Of a stretch of DNA of 27,918 nucleotides, positions 7,734 to 13,949 are shown piece after piece. The translations under genes were made by a program, and so were the position numbers. Numbering within the stretch: position 1 is the first letter of the stretch; each line of letters opens with the position of its first letter. Source of the stretch: CAYGWP01 sp964353455 (lineage in GTDB: Bacteria; Planctomycetota; Phycisphaerae; FEN-1346); the NCBI GenBank assembly GCA_964353455.1, contig CAYGWP010000568.1, forward strand, positions 1 to 27,918, in the 5' to 3' direction. The notes below the pieces were generated by a model, which was not told where the DNA came from, searched no databases, and saw nothing but the letters and a program-made list of their open reading frames with translations.

Positions 7734-7957
7734 CGTGCCGGCCGCGTCTGGTGTACCGCGTCACGGGGTGGCGGACGTGACAATCCGGAACTTCGTCATC
7801 TTCGCCGCCGATCCCGAGCGGCGCCGTGTTGTCAAGGACCTCGCGGAACTTAAACTCGATATGTCCAACGCCCGCGACGTGCGGATCCTGCCGTGAGGCA
7901 CTTCCCTCCGGTCATAGCCTGCCATCGAGTAGTACGACAACGGTACTTCCAGGTTTT

Positions 7958-7985
7958 GCGCGGCGGGTCGGGAGACCCGCCGTGC
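7958..7985. repeat. REP-like palindrome, GCGGCGGGTC type
   Basis: This is a 12-bp stem with one G-T pair and loop GGGA, in the 277-base gap between the transporter gene and the SprT-like gene. It shares GCGCGGCGGGTC with the copies at 3326 and 10413. The same gap also holds a 39-codon open stretch (GTG at 7777 to 7896) with no recognisable family, which I do not call a gene. Confidence 0.7.
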
Positions 7986-8010
7986 AGCGTATGAATCCAG
8001 CGCTGTCGTA

Positions 8011-9216
8011 TCAAGGCCGTCCGGGCATGACCAGCGGCGCCATGTGGTCCCGGACGAACCGGTCCAGGAACGTCTGGACCTCGGCGTACCGCGCGAACCG
8101 CTTCTCCTCGGCCCGGAACTCCGGCGTGTGCGCATCCCTGCGGTCGCCGGTCCAACGGACCCCCAGTTTCCTGTGCACGAGTTCGTGGTACACGATGAAA
8201 TCGATGACGTGTTCGGGCACGTCGCGCCTGTCCAGCGAAGCGCTGACCATCACGGTGTCGCGGACCGCGTCGTAGTGGCCCAACTTGCAGCCCGTGAACG
8301 TCCGGCTCCAGCAGAGCGCGGGGCGGCAGGGCTCATCGCCGAAATACGCCGCCCGCACGCGCTCCAGCGCATCGGACAGCGAATGGTGGAGGCCGGGGAC
8401 CTCCTCACTACCGTCGCCCCGCGGCTCGACTTGCAGGAGGACGGCCTGATATGCGGGGCTGGCCATCGCGTCCAGAACAGGCCGCTTGCCGCCCTCTCGC
8501 AAGAGGGCCAGCCCGGCCAGCAGGCGGAACGTCGGCTCGTCGAACGTGATCATCGGCGTGGGCAGATGCACGAGCGTTCCGTCGGCGGCGGCCCGGACGC
8601 GGTACACCCCCTTCATCGGGCGAAAGTGAATCACCACAGGCGCCCGGAAGCGGCCCTGGCGCGCCTGGGCCTCGGCAAAGGCCGCCTGGGCCGTCGCCAG
8701 GCCGCGCAGGTACGCCGCAAAGTTCTCCGCCCGCACGAAGTACGCCAGCCAGTCGCGGATTGCGCGGGCCTCGGGCTTGAGTTGCCCGTCAAGGAGGCCG
8801 CTGGCCCGAAGCCCTTGCTCCATGGAGGCGCCGGTGGTTTGAATGTTTGCGTACACCGCTTCACGTCGGCCGTCGTCCTCCGCCAGCGAAAGCCGGGTGA
8901 GTGTGTCGTCGAGCCACGCCCGAAGTCCGGGGAAATGCACGGTTCCGGGCGGAGGCGCATCGTTCGCGGCATCATGCGCCGGCTGGACGCTGCTGAAGTC
9001 CACCCCGGCGAGGAACTGGTACGCCGCCCTGGTCGGCGCTGGAAGTGCCGCCGGCCCTGCGCCGGCATCCTTGAGCGCGCGGTCCGTCACCTCAAGGGCC
9101 TGACGCACGGCCTCTCGCAGGGATTCCAGCCGCGCGGGCGAAACGCCCTCGGCAAGTTCATGCCGCACGCGCCGGGCAAGCCCCACGACTCCGGTAATGC
9201 GAACTCTGTCACTCAT
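8011..9216 (-). CDS. SprT-like zinc metallopeptidase domain protein
   Basis: The C-terminal part of this 401-residue protein has H344-E345-L-V-H348 followed by H363 in HTPEFRAEE, the spacing and style of SprT-like metallopeptidase domains (HExxH plus a downstream His). The N-terminal 300 residues are helical and charged near the start, then contain a beta-rich stretch (about 200-235); I do not recognise them. There is no signal peptide, so it is probably cytoplasmic. The ATG at 9216 has AGGTG 8 bases upstream. SprT/Spartan relatives act on DNA-protein crosslinks in eukaryotes, but bacterial roles are unclear, so no function is claimed. It lies 154 bases downstream of the thioredoxin-like gene, with a terminator-like hairpin between. 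Confidence 0.75.
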   Translation of the reverse strand: MSDRVRITGVVGLARRVRHELAEGVSPARLESLREAVRQALEVTDRALKDAGAGPAALPAPTRAAYQFLAGVDFSSVQPAHDAANDAPPPGTVHFPGLRAWLDDTLTRLSLAEDDGRREAVYANIQTTGASMEQGLRASGLLDGQLKPEARAIRDWLAYFVRAENFAAYLRGLATAQAAFAEAQARQGRFRAPVVIHFRPMKGVYRVRAAADGTLVHLPTPMITFDEPTFRLLAGLALLREGGKRPVLDAMASPAYQAVLLQVEPRGDGSEEVPGLHHSLSDALERVRAAYFGDEPCRPALCWSRTFTGCKLGHYDAVRDTVMVSASLDRRDVPEHVIDFIVYHELVHRKLGVRWTGDRRDAHTPEFRAEEKRFARYAEVQTFLDRFVRDHMAPLVMPGRP

Positions 9217-9248
9217 TTCTTAACACCTGCGGCCAAACCCCAAAGGAA

Positions 9249-9275
9249 AGCCCGCAAGCAGCTGACCTGCGGGCT
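9249..9275 (-). terminator. Terminator-like hairpin after the thioredoxin-like gene
   Basis: On the minus strand, AGCCCGCA pairs with TGCGGGCT (8 bp, 11-base loop), followed by TTCCTTTGG. It lies about 95 bases after the stop of the thioredoxin-like gene and ends 33 bases before the start of the SprT-like gene. Confidence 0.5.
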
Positions 9276-9370
9276 CTTACGTTCTGGCTGGCGTGACTGC
9301 ACGAACTTGGAGCCAGTAGCCTCACTCCTTGCGCCGACTATATGCCCCAAGTTGTTGATGTCACGTGCAA

Positions 9371-9916
9371 TCACCTGGCCGGCGGGGCTGCGGCCTGGTT
9401 GACGGCCCTCGTCGCGCGGGCCTTCAGAAACTTGTTGAGATCGTAGCGGTACACGTCTTTCATCACCACCAGCCGCCAGCGTGCGACCTCAACGCCCTTG
9501 TCGAACAGGATCACCGTCGGGATGTAGAAGATGTCGTACTTCTCCTTGATCTCGGGAGACACGACGTCGAGGTAGCGCGTCATGGCCATGAACCGCGCGA
9601 CCTTGATGCGGCCCCAGTACTCTCTTGCCAGGTCATCCATGACCGGGTCTAGCGGCGCGCAGGCGGGTCAGCCAGGCTTGTAGAAGTTGACGAGGACCGG
9701 CTGCTCGGACTGGAGGACGACGCTGTTGAACCGGCCCGGCGTGACCTCGACGACCCGGCTCAGGCCGTCGCCGAGGGCGCAGCCTCCGGCGAAGAGAGGC
9801 ACCATCGCGCAGCCGACGAGCCAGAGCATTGTGGCCCGCTGCGGGCGCCGCCCGGCCGCAGTCGCGCGGCCGCAACAGCCGACCCGTACGGGCCGCGGCA
9901 CGAAGAGGTTGCTCAT
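9371..9916 (-). CDS. Thioredoxin-like lipoprotein with in-frame TGA (candidate selenoprotein, UxxC)
   Basis: Read through one TGA (9668-9670), the frame gives a 181-residue thioredoxin-fold protein. Before the TGA it has QPVLVNFYKPG, the strand leading to a thioredoxin active site; after it come PAC, then DPVMDDLAREY (the helix after the active site) and later YIPTVILF with the cis-proline P133. The TGA codes position 83, exactly the first cysteine of CxxC, so the active site would be Sec83-Pro-Ala-Cys86. Codon choice and fold continue on both sides without frameshift. Residues 30-46 are hydrophobic and end in Cys46, a possible non-ideal lipoprotein site, implying export. The start at 9916 is uncertain (in-frame ATGs also at 9925 and 9931). 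Known family role is thiol-disulfide exchange. Alternatives are a nonsense-mutated pseudogene or a base error in TGC/TGT. No selenocysteine genes are in the window. Confidence 0.72.
9631..9644 (-). promoter_or_regulatory. Candidate bacterial SECIS hairpin downstream of the TGA
   Basis: In the mRNA, GGUCA-UGGA-UGACC forms a perfect 5-bp stem (6 bp if the loop closes to GG) whose loop starts 28 bases after the UGA and has G at its second base. That falls in the range of published bacterial SECIS models. A competing pairing joins UGACC at the UGA itself with GGUCA (9640-9644). Confidence 0.35.
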
Positions 9917-10124
9917 TGAACACCCGCTCATCTGCATTCCCAGGGTAAGGCCCTCGCCGCCCATCGCCCAATGAGCAGGCCATTGTAGCCTGCCGCCATC
10001 TTTTGGCAAGCCCGACGTTGAGCGAGCCGTTTGCGTTGTGGCTGTTTTTGTCGGATGAAGGGGCGGGGGCGGAGGGGGGAATGGCTATGGGATTGGCGTC
10101 CGCCTCAGGCGGATTCAAGGACGC

Positions 10125-10185
10125 CAAGAGCGCCAAGGGCGCCAAGGGCGCCAACCCCCGGAGATTGGCGCCCTTGGCGCTCTTG
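10125..10185. repeat. 21-bp perfect inverted repeat
   Basis: Left arm 10125-10145 and right arm 10165-10185 are exact reverse complements with a 19-base spacer; both arms are built from the unit GCGCCAAGG. Confidence 0.85.
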
Positions 10186-10287
10186 GGTCGGGCAGGAGAT
10201 CCGATTGCCGTCAGGCCACGGCACGCCTGCCGTGCCAGGGGCGGTCTTGGGTCGCCTGTGGCACAGCCGCCCTCGGCTGTGCACCTG

Positions 10288-10337
10288 CGAAACTTCTCGA
10301 AACTTTGCGAAACTTGCTGAAACCTGTCGAAACTTGA
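10288..10337. repeat. Five tandem 10-base repeats (CGAAACTTNN)
   Basis: Units start at 10288, 10298, 10308, 10318 and 10328, each (C/T)GAAAC(T/C)TNN. The GAAAC core recurs once per DNA helical turn. Confidence 0.8.
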
Positions 10338-10412
10338 TCGGTTTTTCGCGATTCTTGTCAATTCTGTTCGCTTCGGGGGTCAATTCGTATGACAGCGCCA
10401 GACTCATACTTC

Positions 10413-10440
10413 GCGCGGCGGGTCTCCGCACCCGCCGCGC
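10413..10440. repeat. REP-like palindrome, GCGGCGGGTC type
   Basis: GCGCGGCGGGT pairs with ACCCGCCGCGC (11 bp, loop CTCCGC). It is the third full member of the family seen at 3326 and 7958. Confidence 0.7.
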
Positions 10441-10671
10441 AGAAGAGAAGCCCATAACCGTTTGTGGTTGCGGGCTTTGGCTTACTGGCTGGCGTGACTG
10501 CACGAACTTCGAACCAGACGCCTCGGCGGTCGAGCCCTTCCTTGAGGCCTTCTGCGGATTCGTGGAACCGCATCTCCTTACGGCGGCGAGGCTTGGGCGC
10601 GAGCCGATTCCGGAAGCATCCTGACGTGGGCCCGTGGGCTCGGCGTGGGCCCGTAGGGGAACACAACCACG

Positions 10672-12321
10672 TTACTTCGGAGGCTCCGGAGTGCTGGCAG
10701 GCTTAGGCTTGGCCTCCGGCGGCCGCAACGGGATCGCCCGGCCGGTGAGCATTCGCAGACGAAAGCCTTGAATCCAGACGTTGATGAAATTATCCCCGAC
10801 GCCAAGGCACTTCACATCCGGAAATCCGCAATCGGGCGGCACGGAAAGATTCGACCGCTCTCCTGTCCAAGTCATGACCTGGGTGTCGTCGATGCTGGCG
10901 CTGATTTGGGCCTGGCTCTTGGCTGTTGTTACACGGATGCGAAGCGTGTAGGCACGGTCCGGCACAATCGGACGCGTTCGGCTCGACATCGGGTTGCGCC
11001 ATGCTTCGCGGATCTTTCCGTCAACACGGTTGAGCGTACACCGGCAAGGTTCGTCGCCCCGACGACCCATCCACATGTCGAAGAGCGTGCTCGTGTCCGA
11101 CAAGGGAAGCAGGAATCTTAGAAGGTTTCCGGGACTTGCCGTTCGCTTGAACTTGACCTCGATCTCGTAGTCACCCAGGGGGGCCACCGGCACACGGATG
11201 CAGTTCCAACCCTTGTCATCACCCACCCGGACGCGAAGGGCGCCGTCCTGGAATCTCCATGTGCCCACGAGCGTATCCTTCTCGAGGTCTATGAGCCCGA
11301 GAAGATCCACCCATTGGCCGCGGCCGAACATCTTGATTGGCGGGGTCCAGAAAGCCGCGCCGAGGGCCTTCAGGTCCGCCTCGACCTTCTTCAAGGTCAC
11401 GGCAGCCGTGGACCGCTCTTTGTCCTCCTGGGTGTGCACGGCACAAAACCGCTCGCAGTAGGCTTTGGCCCGCCGGAGCATGGACGCCTTGCCCCCGGGG
11501 CTCATGTCCTTCGCCTGCGAAAGGCCCAGATACCAGTTGGCCAGCATCGGGCATGCCACTTCCGGCGCCAGGTCCACGCCCTTGGCGGCGGCCGGAACGC
11601 ACTTCTGAAGGTCCGCTTCACACTTGTCGTCCACGTACTTGGCCGCCTCTTCGGGGTTGTCGAGTTCCACGAGCAACAGCCGGATAAGTTCACTGCGTTT
11701 CTCGCGATTCTCCGGGTCGGCCTTCAGGTCCTCCTTGAGCTGCGGCACCTTGCCGGCAACCTTCTGCTGTTCCATGAGGTGCTTGATGTGGGCGCCGATG
11801 CCCTCGACGTTGGGCGACTTGATGTCGCGGGCGACCGTCAGGGCCTGGCGGCAGCGCTTGAGCGCGTCATCGAAGTTGCCGTCCTGGGCCTTGTCGCAGG
11901 CCGTCGAGAGGAGGACATCGAGGAACGCCTCGGCCGTCTTGATCCGATCTTCGCCTCGGGCCTTGGCGTACTGCTCCTGGCGGATTGTCAGGACTATCTC
12001 CTGGCACGCGGCCGCCTTCTCAGGGATATTCGAGGAGAGGAGATCGGCTGCCGCCAAGACCGTGTTGTACCCCTTCGGGTCCTTGGCGCCGAGTTCACAG
12101 GTCTTCTCGCACAGGAGGGCGAGGAGCGGCGGATTGGCCTCGGCCTTCTTGGCACCCTCAAGCATCTTCGCCGCCAAGGCCACAGAGGCATCCTTGGATT
12201 TCTCCGCAGCCTTCAACTCCTCACCATACAGCCGATTGAACGTATCCGTTGCCTCTTCGGCCCAGATGGGTGCGGCAATGAGAAGGAGAATGGCAACTGC
12301 AACGAGACGGGTCGTGCTCAT
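10672..12321 (-). CDS. Secreted protein of unknown function, helical repeat plus beta-sandwich-like domain
   Basis: The 549-residue product starts with a clear signal peptide (TTRLVAVAILLLIAAPIWA, cleavage before EEAT). Residues about 25-320 are helical and Lys/Glu/Ala-rich with paired-helix spacing like TPR-type repeats, and contain several cysteine pairs. Residues about 335-530 look like a beta-sandwich: the WVDLLGLIDLEKDTLVGTW opening, YEIEVKFKRT and TLRIRVT strands resemble the concanavalin-like/DUF1080-type domains of secreted proteins in this kind of organism. No catalytic motif is visible. The tail is Pro/Lys-rich. The ATG at 12321 has GGGGGAA about 7 bases upstream, although the frame stays open upstream into a helix-turn-helix remnant. 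The likely role is binding in the periplasm or at the surface. Confidence 0.75.
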   Translation of the reverse strand: MSTTRLVAVAILLLIAAPIWAEEATDTFNRLYGEELKAAEKSKDASVALAAKMLEGAKKAEANPPLLALLCEKTCELGAKDPKGYNTVLAAADLLSSNIPEKAAACQEIVLTIRQEQYAKARGEDRIKTAEAFLDVLLSTACDKAQDGNFDDALKRCRQALTVARDIKSPNVEGIGAHIKHLMEQQKVAGKVPQLKEDLKADPENREKRSELIRLLLVELDNPEEAAKYVDDKCEADLQKCVPAAAKGVDLAPEVACPMLANWYLGLSQAKDMSPGGKASMLRRAKAYCERFCAVHTQEDKERSTAAVTLKKVEADLKALGAAFWTPPIKMFGRGQWVDLLGLIDLEKDTLVGTWRFQDGALRVRVGDDKGWNCIRVPVAPLGDYEIEVKFKRTASPGNLLRFLLPLSDTSTLFDMWMGRRGDEPCRCTLNRVDGKIREAWRNPMSSRTRPIVPDRAYTLRIRVTTAKSQAQISASIDDTQVMTWTGERSNLSVPPDCGFPDVKCLGVGDNFINVWIQGFRLRMLTGRAIPLRPPEAKPKPASTPEPPK

Positions 12322-12399
12322 AGTGGTTCCCCCGACCTCATGGTCCTGAAATGGAATGCCCGTATTCTCCCCGCGTGAGAAGGGCCTGTCAACGGTCTG

Positions 12400-12620
12400 T
12401 GCCTGCGGCCTGCGGTGTTGGGGTCTGCCCGCGAGCCCCTTTAGCAGAGGCCCGTGCTCGCGCCCAAGAAGGGCCAGACTGAGATCCCTTGCCGCGGTGG
12501 CCCGTGAACACCGGTTGGCCTTCTGGATGTCCTTGTTGCTCGGCCGGCGGCCCGCGAGGTACTCCGCAACAATCCACTTCTGCCGCTGATTCAGGTGCTG
12601 CTGGGCGGAGCCATTGCGAA
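12400..12620 (-). pseudogene. Helix-turn-helix remnant without start or stop
   Basis: One minus-strand frame reads LNQRQKWIVAEYLAGRRPSN then KDIQKANRCSRATAARDLSL, a typical winged-helix/HTH pattern (LNxRQ...DI...SRATAARDL) as seen at the C-termini of Fic- or RecG-type regulators. There is no start codon in a sensible place and no stop: the frame runs on into the start of the secreted protein at 12321. I read it as the decayed end of a regulator gene. This stretch fills the 316-base gap between the flanking genes. Confidence 0.45.
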
Positions 12621-12637
12621 GCGGAATAGATCGAGGC

Positions 12638-13000
12638 TCATGCCTTGCGGTTCTCCAAGCCGTTGATGAGGCCGCTGATCATCTTCGCAATGATTTCGAG
12701 TTCATTGCGCATCGCCGCGCAAATCTGGGCATCAGCGAGTCCGCGCCGTCGGGCGATCTCCAACAGGGGGACGCACTCTTGGACGGAGCCGCGGGCAATG
12801 GTGAAGAAGTTCCTGCGATCCGGCTTCGTGAACCGCCCGTTGCCCTCGGCCAGGTTGGTCGCGATGGACACAGCGGCGCGGTTCAACTGATCTGCCAGGA
12901 AGTAATATCCGCGCGGGAAGCCGGTGGTCAGGACGGTTGCCTTCTCTGCCAGGTCAACGGCCTTCTGATAGACCTGCAGGTTCTCGAACATGAAGGCCAT
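12638..13000 (-). CDS. Four-helix-bundle protein (S23/IVS family)
   Basis: The 120-residue product matches the four-helix-bundle family first seen in 23S rRNA intervening sequences: FENLQVYQKAVDLAEKA, then FPRGYYFLADQLNRAAVSIA, then TNLAEGNGR and a GSVQECVPLLEIARRRG helix. These proteins are small, soluble and widespread, with no settled biochemical function. The start at 13000 (MAFMFENLQ) is chosen over a longer frame because it matches the family N-terminus and has a G-rich site upstream. No rRNA is near, so it stands alone here, directly before the helix-turn-helix remnant. Confidence 0.88.
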   Translation of the reverse strand: MAFMFENLQVYQKAVDLAEKATVLTTGFPRGYYFLADQLNRAAVSIATNLAEGNGRFTKPDRRNFFTIARGSVQECVPLLEIARRRGLADAQICAAMRNELEIIAKMISGLINGLENRKA

Positions 13001-13034
13001 AGGCACGTCCCCCCGGCTGAACGGAAAACGGCAA

Positions 13035-13326
13035 GAACAGGTGAGCAGGAGAACAGGAGACCGCAAGCGAGCCTTAGCCCTGCCTGCCGTACTCTTGTTC
13101 CGTTCAATGCCTTGCCGTTCTCACCTGTTCACCTGCTCCAATTCTCGCCTGCTCTGCCAATTTTTCGCCGGCGGCGGCGGCGAAACGGAAACGACTGAAC
13201 AGGTGAGCAGGAGAACAGGAGACCGCAAGCGAGACTTAGCCCTGCCTGCCGTACTCTTGTTCCGTTCAATGCCTTGCCGTTCTCACCTGTTCACCTGCTC
13301 CAATTCTCGCCTGCTCTGCCAATTTT
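13035..13326. repeat. 130-bp direct duplication
   Basis: 13035-13164 and 13197-13326 are identical apart from one base (C at 13071, A at 13233), with a 32-base spacer. Each copy begins with AACAGGTGAGCAGGAGAACA and ends with partly complementary CTCACCTGTTCACCTGCTCC-like sequence, so each can fold on itself. No coding function is apparent. It occupies most of the gap between the four-helix-bundle gene and tRNA-Gln. Confidence 0.9.
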
Positions 13327-13350
13327 CTCCCGCAGGCGGGAGAAAATTGG
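13319..13350. terminator. 14-bp hairpin at the 3' end of tRNA-Gln
   Basis: CCAATTTTCTCCCG pairs perfectly with CGGGAGAAAATTGG around a CAGG loop. Its right arm overlaps the encoded CCA of the minus-strand tRNA (13348-13350), and the T-run lies within the stem. It may terminate or help process the tRNA transcript; its left arm also coincides with the end of the second 130-bp repeat. Confidence 0.45.
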
Positions 13351-13421
13351 CTGGGGATCCTGGATTCGAACCAGGACAGACAGATCCAGAGTCTGTCGTG
13401 CTACCGTTACACTAATCCCCA
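13348..13421 (-). tRNA. tRNA-Gln (anticodon CTG)
   Basis: The 74-base gene folds as a full cloverleaf: acceptor TGGGGAT/ATCCCCA, anticodon stem ACAGA/TCTGT with loop CTCTGGA giving anticodon CTG, a TTCGAAT T-loop, discriminator G and an encoded CCA. It reads codon CAG. Confidence 0.95.
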
Positions 13422-13658
13422 GCCCGAGGTAAATAACGGGCGATGATCTGCCCGCGCAGGCTCTGGATCGGCACTTGTCAGTATAGGCCGAATCGGGCCG
13501 GAATCAAGGATTTTGCCGCGCCACCGCCCCTGCCGGCAACAAGGCGCCACCTGAGGCTTTGCACGGCCCGCCAGTCCGTCGGGCGGGCCGCGCATTGTTA
13601 GGGCCTTGCCGCGCATCCCGCATCCGCCATCTGCCTGTCGCTCCGCATTGCCGCAGAC

Positions 13659-13687
13659 TTGTATCATAGCCGGGTCGCGGCTATACT
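13659..13687 (+). promoter_or_regulatory. Promoter of tRNA-Val
   Basis: TTGTAT (13659-13664) and TATACT (13682-13687) are separated by 17 bases; the tRNA begins 14 bases after the -10. The remainder of the 280-base gap between the two tRNAs holds a GCCCGCC/GGCGGGC hairpin near 13567-13589 and no gene. Confidence 0.55.
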
Positions 13688-13701
13688 TCGCCGGCGAGGC
13701 C

Positions 13702-13778
13702 GGGCGCTTAGCTCAGCGGGCTAGAGCGCCTCCCTTACAAGGAGGAGGTCGGAGGTTCGAGCCCTCCAGCGCCCACCA
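13702..13778 (+). tRNA. tRNA-Val (anticodon TAC)
   Basis: The 77-base gene folds as a cloverleaf: acceptor GGGCGCT/AGCGCCC, anticodon stem CCTCC/GGAGG with loop CTTACAA giving TAC, T-loop TTCGAGC, discriminator A and an encoded CCA. Confidence 0.96.
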
Positions 13779-13810
13779 GGCCTCGTTCGCCGCTTGTGGC
13801 GAACGAAGCC
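13779..13810 (+). terminator. Hairpin directly after tRNA-Val
   Basis: GGCCTCGTTCGCC pairs with GGCGAACGAAGCC (13 bp, one mismatch, 6-base loop) immediately after the CCA. There is no T-run, so it may be a processing or termination structure, or a dispersed repeat. Confidence 0.4.
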
Positions 13811-13949
13811 TGCCCCGCCGGAGCGGCCTCGGCCGCGAAGCCGGGCGATAGCGCCTGATGAGCCGACCGCGGCGAACTTCGCCCGGGCAAGCCGCAACAT
13901 CGACGGCATGTGACGGGGGCCCGGGCGGTCCACGGATGAAAGGCGGATC

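Larger units (their letters stand above)
9917..10671. other. Repeat-rich gene-poor interval
   Basis: This 755-base stretch has no gene I can support. In order it holds a 21-bp perfect inverted repeat (10125-10185), hairpins GGCACGCCTGCCGTGCC and GCACAGCCG/CGGCTGTGC (10261-10282), five 10-base GAAAC repeats (10288-10337), a REP-like palindrome (10413-10440), an imperfect 11-bp hairpin (10449-10476), and a 25-base sequence shared with 9284-9308 (10485-10509). A 102-codon open frame on the minus strand (10358-10666) crosses several of these repeats and shows no recognisable domain, so I regard it as a remnant or chance frame. Confidence 0.7.

Noticed and set aside
7735..7896. Small gene after the transporter
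   Set aside because: A short frame with GTG starts only, no ribosome site, and no recognisable family; left as unexplained.
10288..10337. CRISPR array
   Set aside because: Units are 10 bases with no unique spacers, and no cas genes are present.
9633..10361. A 242-codon minus-strand frame overlapping the thioredoxin-like gene
   Set aside because: It is translated largely from repeats (Ala/Pro/Arg-rich) in a different frame from the thioredoxin fold and has no domain.
13035..13326. CRISPR or insertion sequence
   Set aside because: There are only two copies of 130 bases, with no terminal inverted repeats bounding a transposase and no spacer pattern.
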